Positions 1 to 9,308 of a stretch of DNA of 64,000 nucleotides are shown here, in pieces. The notes under the pieces were generated by a model. The model did not search any database, was not told the DNA's origin, and saw only the letters and a program-made list of their open reading frames with translations. Both the position numbers and the translations under genes were made by a program. The stretch comes from CBDFLA01 sp965248915 (GTDB taxonomy: Bacteria; Pseudomonadota; Alphaproteobacteria; M2410). Where the stretch lies: positions 434,001 to 498,000 of the forward strand of contig OZ252216.1 in NCBI GenBank assembly GCA_965248915.1. The letters are read 5' to 3'. The stretch's first letter is position 1, and each line of letters opens with the position of its first letter.

Positions 1-2
1 CA

Positions 3-737
3 GAGATCGGAATTGAGACTTTCGTTATAAATGCGAGAGCTGCTCAATCCGCGAGGGAGCTCGACCAATTCTACTTGAATGCGCTAGGGCAATTTGGATT
101 TTCATTTGTTATGTACGGGAATTTCCTATCAACAGAAGGATTTGATGGGGGAATTCGAATTAATACATTTCCAGACGAATGGTGGGCGCATTATCTCAAA
201 AACAACCTCCAAGCACTTGACCCCACTTTGCGAGGATTGGTATTCGTCACCGCCCCATTTGAATGGAAGTCGGTTGTGGATGAGAGTAAGCCGGAGGAAG
301 ATAGAGTACTTCAAGATGCAGCCAAGTTCGGAATGACGAACGGCGTCATATGCCCAATTCGCACGGCACCTAGGGAGTTCTACGCTGTTTCGATGTGTGG
401 CAGGGAGCAGCCCACAGATTTTTCGATGCTGACGGAACTACAAGCATTGAGTAACTTTTTTCACGCCTATAGAAAACAATTTGAAACCGAAGAAGAGCAG
501 CGACAAAGCCAGTTGGTTCTGACGGCTAAACAGACAGAGTATCTGGAAATGGTGGCTGAAGGATATTCGATAGAGGCCATTGCTCTGGCCAAGAAAATTT
601 CAGAGAGCGGAGTGAAGAAGCGACTCGGGGAAGCTTACAAGAAACTTGGTGTCAATAACGGCCATTTTGCCGTGGCAAAGGCAATAGCCTACGGAGTTAT
701 TAGTCCAAAAATCGTTAGGCCGTGGCTACAAGAGTAG
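3..737 (+). CDS. luxR: LuxR-family quorum-sensing regulator, 5' end cut by window edge
   Basis: Acyl-homoserine-lactone-responsive transcription factor, 5'-partial. The reading frame stays open to the first bases of the window (frame begins at base 3), and the residues read there (FVINARAAQSARELDQFYLN) look like a normal LuxR N-terminus, so the TTG at 75 is unlikely to be the true start. The N-terminal autoinducer-binding domain shows the family signature: W..HY, LDP and FEW in the first half. The C-terminal LuxR helix-turn-helix begins at LTAKQTEYLEMVAEG and ends near AKAIAYGVI, close to the stop at 737. It lies 84 bp upstream of luxI on the same strand, the usual cognate arrangement. The region looks AT-richer than the rest of the window. 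The signal molecule cannot be told from sequence. Confidence 0.93.
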   Translation, partial: EIGIETFVINARAAQSARELDQFYLNALGQFGFSFVMYGNFLSTEGFDGGIRINTFPDEWWAHYLKNNLQALDPTLRGLVFVTAPFEWKSVVDESKPEEDRVLQDAAKFGMTNGVICPIRTAPREFYAVSMCGREQPTDFSMLTELQALSNFFHAYRKQFETEEEQRQSQLVLTAKQTEYLEMVAEGYSIEAIALAKKISESGVKKRLGEAYKKLGVNNGHFAVAKAIAYGVISPKIVRPWLQE

Positions 738-821
738 TCGGTGCGACTACTTCGTCCACTATCGGACACTATATCCAGTATCTAAAACAGAAAAAGATTG
801 GCCTCGTACTAGGAGGCTGAA

Positions 822-1469
822 ATGATAGAGATTTTCTCATTCCGAGATTTGGGTCGATACGGCGATACATACGTTGAACAGTCTAAGCTCAGGTATCGGG
901 AGTTGGTTCTTCGAAGCGGATGGGAGAATCCAACAATTGCGGTGGCTTCTGGGATGGAGCAAGACCCTTATGATAACCCTCGGACCGTCTATTTGGTTTA
1001 CCGTGACAATTCTGGGGTTGTCAGAGGTACAATTCGCATCAATCCCACCCTATCACCGTATATGGTCGAGGACGTTTTCCCACGGTTTCTAGATTGTCCA
1101 GCGCCAAAAAATACCGACATTTGGGAGTCATCCCGTCTCGTCATTGATCAAGATGCTCCACTAGAAACACAGTCTCGTGCGTGGCGTGAGATAAACATCG
1201 CAGGGTTGGAATACAATCTTGTTCGCGGTGTCAAGTTCTTGATTATGTTTACGCCCTATTGGTTTGTTGAGCCAGGCCTTCTTGGCGAGAAGGGGATGGT
1301 CAAGTTGATGGCACTTGGCCCAATCAAACCAATTGATGGGACCGACCACATCGTCACTATGACAGAAGAAATCACTCCTGAATTGCTTGAAAGAGAACGC
1401 CAATTCACAGGGATATCAGAAAGAATGTTGGCGCCGCACATGCGAATTGGAGGGAGTGAGGCGGCATGA
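822..1469 (+). CDS. luxI: LuxI-family acyl-homoserine-lactone synthase
   Basis: Autoinducer synthase that joins an acyl chain (from acyl-ACP or acyl-CoA) to S-adenosylmethionine to make an N-acyl-homoserine lactone in the cytoplasm. The 215-aa length is normal for the family. Conserved positions are visible: R24/R26 and W34 in the N-terminal SAM region, E46-D48-D51, R68/R72 in VVRGTIRIN, F86, and the E102-R105 pair in WESSRLV. The ATG at 822 follows a good ribosome site (AGGAGGCTGAA). The stop overlaps the start of the next small ORF by four bases (ATGA), indicating translational coupling. Acyl-chain specificity cannot be read from the sequence. Confidence 0.94.
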   Translation: MIEIFSFRDLGRYGDTYVEQSKLRYRELVLRSGWENPTIAVASGMEQDPYDNPRTVYLVYRDNSGVVRGTIRINPTLSPYMVEDVFPRFLDCPAPKNTDIWESSRLVIDQDAPLETQSRAWREINIAGLEYNLVRGVKFLIMFTPYWFVEPGLLGEKGMVKLMALGPIKPIDGTDHIVTMTEEITPELLERERQFTGISERMLAPHMRIGGSEAA

Positions 1470-1675
1470 ATGAAATTGGCAGCAAGGACCATTCGTCTCG
1501 CCCAACGAAGTCAAGAATTTTGGCCGCTCTATATTTCCTAATCGACTCCTCTCGAGACATTGGCGAGCGAGAACTCGCGAACGATTTGAACGAAGTGGTT
1601 TGTGACCATGACGATAGAGCGGGAATGGGTGATGTCGAAAATATCAAGGGGGCAAGTTCTCCGCATTGGAGATAG
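1466..1675 (+). CDS. Small protein translationally coupled to luxI
   Basis: A 69-aa ORF whose ATG lies inside the luxI stop (ATGA overlap), so it is probably translated by ribosomes finishing luxI. The N-terminal half looks like a folded helical segment (SRILAALYFLIDSSRDIGER) and the C-terminal third is acidic then basic. No signal peptide, cysteine pair or known motif was recognised. Position and size recall CinS of Rhizobium leguminosarum, a small regulator co-expressed with CinI, but I see no basis for claiming homology. Function unknown; the overlap with luxI is the main evidence that it is real. Confidence 0.6.
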   Translation: MNEIGSKDHSSRPTKSRILAALYFLIDSSRDIGERELANDLNEVVCDHDDRAGMGDVENIKGASSPHWR

Positions 1676-1690
1676 AGAAAGGCAAGAGAT

Positions 1691-1906
1691 ATGGGGGCGA
1701 GAATGGACAGTGAAAACACACAAGATGAATCCGACGAAATTCAAAATTATCTGGATGACCCAGAACACCAACTGCTTAATCAATTGATGGTGCGGGTCAC
1801 CTGCCCTGAAAAGCGGCGAAAGATTCTTGAGACGTTTGAATTTGTCGCAGAAACGCCGGACCGGATTGAAGAGATACGTGCGGGCGTTCTTGCTGCTGGT
1901 CGATGA
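1691..1906 (+). CDS. Small acidic protein downstream of luxI
   Basis: A 71-aa ORF, 15 bp after the previous small ORF, probably the last gene of the luxI transcript. It starts at the ATG at 1691 or the ATG at 1703 (MDSENTQDES), the latter preceded by GGGGGCGAG. The protein is acidic at the N-terminus and then helical (HQLLNQLMVRVTCPEKRRKI), with one cysteine and no membrane segment. It ends 17 bp before the convergent beta-glucosidase gene. I do not recognise a family. A small regulatory or antirepressor role is possible only by analogy with other small genes behind luxI homologues. Confidence 0.6.
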   Translation: MGARMDSENTQDESDEIQNYLDDPEHQLLNQLMVRVTCPEKRRKILETFEFVAETPDRIEEIRAGVLAAGR

Positions 1907-1923
1907 GGATTGAGGAGACCTGA

Positions 1924-4374
1924 CTAACTCCCAATAGCAATATTGGCCGCTAAGTGAATGTCCTGACTTGAAGAGCCAACAAGCACCGTGAACTTCCCGG
2001 GCTCCACCACCCAGGTCTGCGCGCGCGGATCCCAAAAAGAAAAGTCTCGCTCCTCAAGCGAAAAGGTCACAGTTTTCTGTTGCCCAGGCGTCAGCTCTAC
2101 CTTTTCAAATCTCTTGAGCTCCTTGATGGGCCGCACCAACCGGCACTCAGAGTCGCTGACATAGAGCTGGACCACTTCCTGCGATGCAACGTCGCCTGTG
2201 TTTTTCACATCGACGGTTACGACGACTGGCCCTTGCAAATCGGATTTGGTGGGGGCGACCAGATTCTCATAGGCGAATCTTGTGTAGCTCAATCCATATC
2301 CAAACGGAAAAAGTGGAGCGATTTTGCGTTTGTCATACCAACGATAGCCAACAAAGAGCCCCTCTCCATAGAGGACTTCATCATTTTCACCCGGGTAGCA
2401 AGTGAACGCAGGCGTGTCTTCTAATCTTTTCGGAAATGTGCAGGGCAAGCGACCGGACGGTGAAGTGTGCCCGAAAAGAACATCAGACAGCGCGTTGCCA
2501 AACTCCTGTCCAGGAAACCAGGCATAGAGAAGGGCTGCAGCATCTTCGAGCCAAGGCATGTCAACCGCACTTCCGGCATTCATGACGATGACCGTGTTGG
2601 GATTGACTTTGAGAGCTTCACGAATGAGGTTCTCTTGGTCTCCGGGGAGTCGTATGTCCAGCCGGTCATTCCCTTCTGTCTCCCAGTCACTATTCGTCCC
2701 GACAATCAAGATCGCCGCGTCGGCCTCAGAGGCAGCATTGATGGCACGTTCCATCATGTTGTCCGGATGCGGTGGCACCAGCCCGAATTGAACGCCCGGT
2801 ACCAGTTGTTTTTTCTGCCTTAAGAAATCGATTTGAATGGCGTAAGACCGACCTTCTTCAAGCTCGACATTGCCGCGCCTCTCTGTGCTACCAAATGAAT
2901 AAAAGGAGTCGCCTGGTGATTGACTTGCCCAATTGTCCACGACTTGCTTGCCGTCAATGAGCAATCGAGAAAGTCCCGCGCTCATCAGCCCAAACTCATG
3001 GACTCCTGTCTCTTCAGGTTTCAGAAATCCTGAATAGCGCACACTAAACTCGCCACCTTGTAAGACATTTGCAAAGGCGCCAAAGAATGAGACTTTGTGC
3101 TGACGCAAGAGGCCGCTCTTTACCGGCGTTCCTTCAAATGAATCATTGTCGAACACCTCAAAGGCGAGACCATTCTCATTGCTTTCAGGATAGGGGGCCA
3201 AGAGGTTGAGATCGATCGGCGGCGCATACTTGTGCGTAAAACACCCTGGTTCATAATTAACCGAACCAGTGTCTTTGAACGCTGCTTCAATGGCCCCAAG
3301 AGGGTGGACTTGGTAGTGCGGTGCCACCCCAGATGACCCACCGCCCTGAATTTGCCCTCGCGCTGCATTTGGGCCAATCACGGCGATTTTTCTAAGCTTG
3401 GATCGGTCGAGTGGAAGAATGCCGTTGTTTTTGAGAAGCACCATGCTTTCGCTAGCAGTGCGACGTGCAAGTTCGCGGTGCTCCGGTAAGTCCCTTGACG
3501 CTTCTTCAATTTCATTTGACGCGTCCAGTTTGCCGGTCCAATCAAGAAGCCCAAGAAGACGCTTGACCTTGTCGTCAATTGTCGCCTCGTCGACGTCACC
3601 GTTTCCAATCGCCTCCAGTAGTTTTTTTCCGAACGTACGAGCCGGCCCCGGCATTTCAAGGTCCAGTCCGCCATTCGCATTTCCTTCTGTTTCTAGAGAA
3701 CCACCCCAATCGCTGACCACAAATCCGTCAAATCCCCATTCTGACTTGAGCGTATCCGTGAGGAGGGCTCGGTGCGATGCTGCATACGTGCCATTAACCC
3801 GGTTGTAGGAAGACATGACTGATTTTGCGCCCGCTTCCTTCACGCCCATCTCGAAGGGAAGGAGATAGATCTCACGCAAAGACCTCTCATCGACTTGTGA
3901 GCTCATTGAGTGGCGTTGGTATTCAGAATCGTTGCAGACAAAATGTTTGAGGCAGGCACTCACCTTTTCACTCTGCACGCCCAGCGTGAAGGAAACAGCA
4001 AGCCGACCGGTGAGATATGGATCTTCAGAGTAGCACTCGAAATTTCGACCCCCGAGCGGTGTGCGGTGAAGATTGATGGTCGGCCCCAGAAGCACTTGGG
4101 CACCCTTTGACTTTGCTTCTTGGCCAAGAGCGCGTCCAACTTCTTCGATCAATGCAGCGTTCCAAGTTGAGGCCAATGCGACGCCGACAGGAAAACAGGC
4201 CGCGGTCTCCCCGCTCACGGCATCGCCGCGCGCGCCATTGGGTCCATCGGTCATTTTAAAGGCTGGGATGTTCAGGCGATCAATGGCGTTGGAATGCCAC
4301 ATGCCTGACCCTGAAACCATGGCGACTTTTTCTTCCAGCGTCATTTCGCTGAGCAACGCATCAATGCGATCCAT
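1924..4374 (-). CDS. Glycoside hydrolase family 3 beta-glucosidase with PA14 insert
   Basis: Hydrolyses terminal beta-D-glucosyl residues from oligosaccharides or glycosides. The 816 aa show the GH3 order: N-terminal TIM-barrel domain with substrate-binding KHF (about residue 143) and the nucleophile D222 in GFVVSDWGG; an alpha/beta sandwich split by a PA14 carbohydrate-binding insert (about 395-530); and a C-terminal fibronectin-III-like domain (PVVVTVDVKNTGDVASQEVV). The ATG at 4374 follows GGGAGGG. No signal peptide is visible, so the enzyme should be cytoplasmic and act on imported oligosaccharides. It is convergent with the luxI operon and divergent from mnmC. The exact glycosidic bond and sugar are not determinable; beta-glucosidase of the BglX/BglB type is the best guess. 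Confidence 0.93.
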   Translation of the reverse strand: MDRIDALLSEMTLEEKVAMVSGSGMWHSNAIDRLNIPAFKMTDGPNGARGDAVSGETAACFPVGVALASTWNAALIEEVGRALGQEAKSKGAQVLLGPTINLHRTPLGGRNFECYSEDPYLTGRLAVSFTLGVQSEKVSACLKHFVCNDSEYQRHSMSSQVDERSLREIYLLPFEMGVKEAGAKSVMSSYNRVNGTYAASHRALLTDTLKSEWGFDGFVVSDWGGSLETEGNANGGLDLEMPGPARTFGKKLLEAIGNGDVDEATIDDKVKRLLGLLDWTGKLDASNEIEEASRDLPEHRELARRTASESMVLLKNNGILPLDRSKLRKIAVIGPNAARGQIQGGGSSGVAPHYQVHPLGAIEAAFKDTGSVNYEPGCFTHKYAPPIDLNLLAPYPESNENGLAFEVFDNDSFEGTPVKSGLLRQHKVSFFGAFANVLQGGEFSVRYSGFLKPEETGVHEFGLMSAGLSRLLIDGKQVVDNWASQSPGDSFYSFGSTERRGNVELEEGRSYAIQIDFLRQKKQLVPGVQFGLVPPHPDNMMERAINAASEADAAILIVGTNSDWETEGNDRLDIRLPGDQENLIREALKVNPNTVIVMNAGSAVDMPWLEDAAALLYAWFPGQEFGNALSDVLFGHTSPSGRLPCTFPKRLEDTPAFTCYPGENDEVLYGEGLFVGYRWYDKRKIAPLFPFGYGLSYTRFAYENLVAPTKSDLQGPVVVTVDVKNTGDVASQEVVQLYVSDSECRLVRPIKELKRFEKVELTPGQQKTVTFSLEERDFSFWDPRAQTWVVEPGKFTVLVGSSSQDIHLAANIAIGS

Positions 4375-4513
4375 CGGCGCCCTCCCATGAGATTTCGATC
4401 TCTGCTTGTCTAGGCAGATTTTGATTGAGGAATACGCTATAGAGGAGTTCGAACCGCGACAAGTCCAAGATCAAAGCTCTAAGATCCAAGGTCACCAGAC
4501 AAAGGAAACATGC

Positions 4514-6505
4514 ATGCCGTTTCTGCGAAGCCCTCAATTAGTTTGGCAGGGCGATGGCGTGCCGCGGTCGAGGGACTATGGGGATATCTACTTTTCGCCA
4601 GAAGATGGCTTGGCGGAGACCGAACACGTTTTCTTGTCCGGTATTGGATTCGCGGATCTTGTTTCTCGCGGAACTGATGTCGTCATTGGGGAAACGGGTT
4701 TCGGAACAGGTTTGAATTTTCTCGCGACAATGAAGGCCTGGCACGAGCATGCAGATGCGAAAGCCCATCTCCACTATCTCTCTGTGGAGGGCTTCCCCCT
4801 TACCAGAGACGATTTGGCGTTGGCGTTGAAGACCTTTCCCTCATTGGAGCCATTGGCGGCAAAACTCTTAGGCCAATACCCGCCTCCATTAGCAGGATTC
4901 CATCGTCTGATATTTGAGCGCGAGCGCGTCACACTTACATTGATGTTCGGCGAGGTTCTTGTCGAGTTGCGCAAGTGTGATGCGACGATGGACGCATGGT
5001 ATCTGGATGGGTTTGCGCCCCAACGGAATGTCGAGATGTGGTCGCAAGATGTTTTTGACAATATTGCCCGGTTGAGCGGCCCGGGGGCTCGCATCGCCAC
5101 TTTCACTGTCGCTGGAAAAGTTCGACGAGGATTGCAGGAGGCTGGATTTGGGATTGAGCGCCTTCCTGGATTTGGAGGCAAGCGAGAATGCCTGACGGCG
5201 ACCTTACAAAGTAAGACAAAGAAGAAACCTGCAAAGCCCTGGTATCGTCGACCAGATTTCCAGGGGCGATCTGCGACTGTCGCCATTGTTGGTGCGGGGA
5301 TTGCGGGCCTATCCCTCGCTTCAGTATTGCGCCGCGAAGGTCTGCCCGTTGACATATTTGAGCGTGGTTCAACGATTGCACAAGGAGGTTCAGGTAACCC
5401 AAGTGGGATGATCAATCCTCGCATGTCACTGGGGGATGATGCGGAGGCAGCCTTCCGGAGTGCCGCATTCATGCATGCCGTCCAGACATATAGTGCTTTA
5501 GATGTGGTGCCAGGACCAAGCTATCCAAAGGCCGGGATCTTGCAACTCGCCCTCAACAAGGAAGCCGAAGACCGCCAAGCCAATTGGCTCAGCGCAGAAC
5601 TACTGCCCGAAGATTGGCTGCAACCGAAAGACCCGGAAGAAACGGCAGAGCTCGTAGGTGTCGACACAGGTCTGAAGGGATTGTTGGCCACAGAGGCGCG
5701 GTTCATCTCGCCAACACACGTGTGTGATCATCTTGGAGGAGGTCAGGCACTCAACACACACACAGACATCAAGAGACTTGAGCGAACAGCGAGCGGATGG
5801 ACGTTGATCGATAGTCAAGATCAAGTTGCAGGAAAGGCCGACATTGTGGTTCTGGCAAACGCAGCCGACGCATTGAACTTCGCGCAGACACGAGATCTCC
5901 CTATGGACAAGTCGCGCGGGCAAATCACGCTCGTTCCAGCCACAGAAAAAAGTCGAAAATTGAACATCGGGCTCTCGTTCGGTGGCTACCTAAGTCCGGC
6001 CTTTGAGATGGAAGGGGAAGGGTGGTTCCACGTGTTGGGGGCGACGAAAGAATGGGTTTCCGTGGACGCCGACGTTGGCGACCTAGATTTGCGTGTTGAA
6101 GATCACCACGAGAATCTGCAAAAGCTCCTTGAGATTACTGATTTTGGGTTTGGAAGTTTGGATCCCCGCACGCTGAAAGGGCGCGCATCTTTTCGTGCGT
6201 CAACGCCCGACCGCCTGCCGATGATCGGACCTGCACCGGTCGTTGAGTCGTACCGCCGTTGCTATCAATCTCTACATCATGGCAATCAGTACGAATTGTT
6301 TCCGGAGGCCGAGTACCATGACGGGCTCTTCGTGATGGCAGGTTTCGGCGCCAGGGGATTTCAATGGGCGCCGCTTTGCGCAGAGATCTTAAGCGCGCAG
6401 ATCGTCGGTCTGCCATCGCCTGTGTCGCACAGTGTTGCCGAGATTCTGCATCCCGCGCGCTTTGTCATTCGCGATCTCAAACGGCCCAAGAAGCAATCAG
6501 GCTGA
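4514..6505 (+). CDS. mnmC: Bifunctional tRNA mnm5s2U biosynthesis protein MnmC
   Basis: Completes the 5-methylaminomethyl-2-thiouridine wobble modification of tRNA. The N-terminal MnmD-type SAM methyltransferase domain shows GETGFGTGLNFLATMKAW and DAWYLDGFAP. The C-terminal FAD-dependent oxidoreductase domain begins with the dinucleotide-binding motif VAIVGAGIAGLSLAS (about residue 257) and ends near GLFVMAGFGARGFQWAP. The frame is open further upstream, but the ATG at 4514 has AAGGAA before it and begins right at the conserved LVWQGDGVPRS region, giving 663 aa, normal for the fused enzyme. Its 3' end overlaps the convergent ligase gene by 9 bp. Confidence 0.95.
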   Translation: MPFLRSPQLVWQGDGVPRSRDYGDIYFSPEDGLAETEHVFLSGIGFADLVSRGTDVVIGETGFGTGLNFLATMKAWHEHADAKAHLHYLSVEGFPLTRDDLALALKTFPSLEPLAAKLLGQYPPPLAGFHRLIFERERVTLTLMFGEVLVELRKCDATMDAWYLDGFAPQRNVEMWSQDVFDNIARLSGPGARIATFTVAGKVRRGLQEAGFGIERLPGFGGKRECLTATLQSKTKKKPAKPWYRRPDFQGRSATVAIVGAGIAGLSLASVLRREGLPVDIFERGSTIAQGGSGNPSGMINPRMSLGDDAEAAFRSAAFMHAVQTYSALDVVPGPSYPKAGILQLALNKEAEDRQANWLSAELLPEDWLQPKDPEETAELVGVDTGLKGLLATEARFISPTHVCDHLGGGQALNTHTDIKRLERTASGWTLIDSQDQVAGKADIVVLANAADALNFAQTRDLPMDKSRGQITLVPATEKSRKLNIGLSFGGYLSPAFEMEGEGWFHVLGATKEWVSVDADVGDLDLRVEDHHENLQKLLEITDFGFGSLDPRTLKGRASFRASTPDRLPMIGPAPVVESYRRCYQSLHHGNQYELFPEAEYHDGLFVMAGFGARGFQWAPLCAEILSAQIVGLPSPVSHSVAEILHPARFVIRDLKRPKKQSG

Positions 6506-8230
6506 CGATGAAAGGCGGGTAATTGCCTCTTCGCGCAGGCTTGGTTTGTGGATCTTACCTGAGGCGATGCGCGGCAATTTCTCGTCTTGAATCCAAACCC
6601 GGGATGGAACTTTGAACTTGGCGACTTGATCGCCTAGAAAATGCTGAATGTCCTGTGCCTTTGGTTGACGACCCGGCTTGGACGTAATGACGGCAGCCAG
6701 TTCTTCGCCGAGGCGTTCGTCCGGCACGCCAAACACTGCTACCTCAAGGACGTCGGGGTGCTTGTAGATGGCCGCTTCAATTTCCAAACATGAGATGTTC
6801 TCACCACCTCGAATGACAATGTCCTTGGCCCGGTCGACGATATAGAGAAACCCGTCCTCATCGAGAATGCCAATATCACCGGTACGGAACCACCCATCAT
6901 CTGTGAACGCTTCCTTTGTGGCGTCAGGCTTGTTCCAGTAACACCTAACATTCTGTGGACCGCGGATTAAGATCTCGCCGCGCTCACCGGTCGGAACTTC
7001 CTGATCTTGATCGTCAACGATTTTGAGTTCGAGAACAGGACCCAACGGTCGACCTGTGCTTCCAGGCCTCAATTCATAATTGACGCCATCATTAACGGCC
7101 CCAAGAGCATTTGTTTCGGTCAGTCCATATCCCGATCTCGGAGACTTATCAGGAAATTTTTCCTTGAGGGCTTTAACGTGTTCAGGTGGGCGCGCTGCAC
7201 CACCGGCGCTCAATTCATTTAAGCTCGAGAGATCGTATTTATCGACACTGGGTGACTGCAATAGTTCCCAAGACATGGTCGGCACGCCGTTGAACGAGGT
7301 CACACGTTCTTGTTCAATGAGGCGCAACGCTTCTTCCACATCCCATTTGTACATCAAGACGATTCTGCGGCCTGCCGGAATCGACAGAAGGAAAATCGCG
7401 TGGCAACCAGTCACATGAAACAACGGGATCGTCATGAGACTGGTCGGCTGATACTGGGGAAGGTCTTCCATCGCTGAAGCATCGTCACCCAACGCTTCAA
7501 TGGCTTGGAAGGATTTTCCGGTCCCAAAGAGGGTCCAAGTCATTAATGCAGAAATGATACCGCGGTGTGTAGAGACAGCACCCTTCGGATAACCGGTGGA
7601 GCCGGAAGTGTAGAGAATGGTGGCGTCATCGTCCGGAGCTATTGGAACGGTTGGGGCGGCAACGTCTTCTTGCCCCTCCATCAAGTCTTCGTAGCGTTCA
7701 ATGCGCTTGTCTTCAGAAGCATCACATCGAACGCTGATGATGTTTAGATTGAGATTGTCCATGAGGGGGTGGATGCGTTCAACACGCTCACTGTCGGCGA
7801 CAATGAGTTTTGCCCCAGAATCTTCGATACCGTAGTCGAACTCTTCCGTTGTCCACCATGCATTCATCGGCACGGCGACCGCACCCATGGAGGTGATCGC
7901 CATAAACGAAATGATCCATTCCGGATAGTTTCGCATGGCGATGGCGACACGCTGGCCTTTTTCAACCGAATAGCGCGCACGCAGGATCTCAGAAAAATTT
8001 GCAGAAAGTTGGAGGACTCTTGCGAAGGAATATCTCTCTTGCTGGTAAACCAGAAATTCAACCTCGCTATGAGGTTCAGCCATCGCGAAGAACTCCCGCA
8101 ACGAAGGCGGAGCGTTCTCAAAGACTTTAAGTTCATTGCCATCAATCACGGCCGTACCCACTGAGAACATAGGATTTGAGGCAATGAGTTCTTCGACGAT
8201 TTCTTCAGCTCTATTTTCAATCTGGCTCAT
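6497..8230 (-). CDS. AMP-forming acyl-CoA ligase
   Basis: Class I adenylate-forming enzyme that activates a carboxylic acid to acyl-AMP and then acyl-CoA. Of 577 aa, the A3 P-loop is ILYTSGSTGYPKGAV, A5 is SGYGLTETNALGAV, A7/A8 is GWFRTGDIGILDEDGFLYIVDRAKDI followed by RGGENI, and the A10 lysine lies in KLPRIASGKIHKPSL. The ATG at 8230 starts MSQIENRAEEIV. It is followed by an SDR gene on the same strand upstream, which suggests a fatty-acid or aromatic-acid degradation setting. Substrate chain length is unclear; a medium/long-chain fatty acid is most likely. Confidence 0.9.
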   Translation of the reverse strand: MSQIENRAEEIVEELIASNPMFSVGTAVIDGNELKVFENAPPSLREFFAMAEPHSEVEFLVYQQERYSFARVLQLSANFSEILRARYSVEKGQRVAIAMRNYPEWIISFMAITSMGAVAVPMNAWWTTEEFDYGIEDSGAKLIVADSERVERIHPLMDNLNLNIISVRCDASEDKRIERYEDLMEGQEDVAAPTVPIAPDDDATILYTSGSTGYPKGAVSTHRGIISALMTWTLFGTGKSFQAIEALGDDASAMEDLPQYQPTSLMTIPLFHVTGCHAIFLLSIPAGRRIVLMYKWDVEEALRLIEQERVTSFNGVPTMSWELLQSPSVDKYDLSSLNELSAGGAARPPEHVKALKEKFPDKSPRSGYGLTETNALGAVNDGVNYELRPGSTGRPLGPVLELKIVDDQDQEVPTGERGEILIRGPQNVRCYWNKPDATKEAFTDDGWFRTGDIGILDEDGFLYIVDRAKDIVIRGGENISCLEIEAAIYKHPDVLEVAVFGVPDERLGEELAAVITSKPGRQPKAQDIQHFLGDQVAKFKVPSRVWIQDEKLPRIASGKIHKPSLREEAITRLSSSA

Positions 8231-8365
8231 GGGTTGATGATTCCTCCCTCAGACTATTGATCCCAGTTTTCACCAGGTTTCCCGCTAGACACGGCATCTC
8301 AGACCTTGTGTCAATCGGAAAGATTGGAGCGGGTTCTCGTTAGGTTGTTTTGATACGGTTGGTGC

Positions 8366-9145
8366 TCAGTTGAGATGCGAACCTGCATCGACAAGCAGAG
8401 TTTCTCCGGTCACATGCCGAGACATATCACTCGCAAAGAACAAGGCGGTATCTGCAACGTCTTCTGCGGTGCCTGCCCGTTTGAGTGGTGTTGACGATCT
8501 TTGGTCTTCCACAATACGGTCAAAGGTCTCCTGACCAAATTTCTTAAGAAACCACCCGGTTCCAACAAATCCAGGGCAGACAGCGTTCACTCGAATCTCA
8601 GGCGAGAGTGAACGCGCCAAGGAAAGTGTCATTGTGTTGAAGGCCCCTTTTGACGCTGCATAGGCGATCGAACTGCCAACACCTTTGATCCCTGCGATGG
8701 ACGAGATGTTGACGACAGATCCAGCCACTTGCGCATTCACAAAGGCTTCTTGCATGGTTGGCGCCACCGCTCGGATCATCTGGTACGCCCCGATCAGATT
8801 GACTTGGTAAATGTCCAAGAAATCTTGTTTTTCGAGCGCATCCAAGTCGCGGTGGTTGGCAAACTTTGTGGTGCCTGCGTTGTTGACCAGAATGTCGATC
8901 TTTCCCCAAGCTTCAAGAGCAGTTTTGGCCATTCGGGCACAGTCGTCATCCTCAGAGACATCAGCTTGAACAGCAAGCGCCGCGCCGCCGACCGCTTCGC
9001 ACCTGGCGGCAGTTTCATTTGCTGCGGCAGCGCTCTTTGAGTAGTTGATAATGACTTTGCCACCCGCGCTTGCGATTTTTTCGGCAATACTGGCACCGAT
9101 CCCGGTGGCAGATCCGGTGACGATGGCTACTTTGTCTTGGAACAT
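8366..9145 (-). CDS. Short-chain dehydrogenase/reductase (classical SDR)
   Basis: NAD(P)-dependent oxidoreductase of 259 aa. The Rossmann glycine motif is TGSATGIG (about residues 9-16), followed by DILVNNAGT, the catalytic serine in VVNISSIAG, the YAASK catalytic Tyr/Lys, and PGFVGTGW after it. The ATG at 9145 follows AGGGAGGC and begins MFQDKVAIVTG, the usual SDR N-terminus, although the frame stays open for 72 more codons upstream. It shares its orientation with the acyl-CoA ligase 135 bp downstream. Substrate unknown; a 3-oxoacyl reductase or hydroxy-acyl dehydrogenase role is possible from the neighbour. Confidence 0.92.
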   Translation of the reverse strand: MFQDKVAIVTGSATGIGASIAEKIASAGGKVIINYSKSAAAANETAARCEAVGGAALAVQADVSEDDDCARMAKTALEAWGKIDILVNNAGTTKFANHRDLDALEKQDFLDIYQVNLIGAYQMIRAVAPTMQEAFVNAQVAGSVVNISSIAGIKGVGSSIAYAASKGAFNTMTLSLARSLSPEIRVNAVCPGFVGTGWFLKKFGQETFDRIVEDQRSSTPLKRAGTAEDVADTALFFASDMSRHVTGETLLVDAGSHLN

Positions 9146-9308
9146 TGGGGCCTCCCTGGCGTGATCTCCGAGGCATACCATGACCGGGCTATGAGAGAAA
9201 GGACCACCGGCTTTGTAGGTGCGGGGTCTAATTTGTCGCGCGTGTTGCACCAGGCCGCTTAAGGACATATGACTTAGCGTGTAGGATACCAATGCAACAT
9301 GAGACCTC

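Noticed and set aside
75..737. luxR beginning at the TTG at position 75
   Set aside because: The frame stays open to the window edge and the residues encoded there look like a normal LuxR N-terminus, so the gene probably starts upstream of the window.
4774..5472. A 232-codon minus-strand frame inside mnmC
   Set aside because: It is the antisense shadow of mnmC, rich in Arg, Pro and Ser, with no domain.
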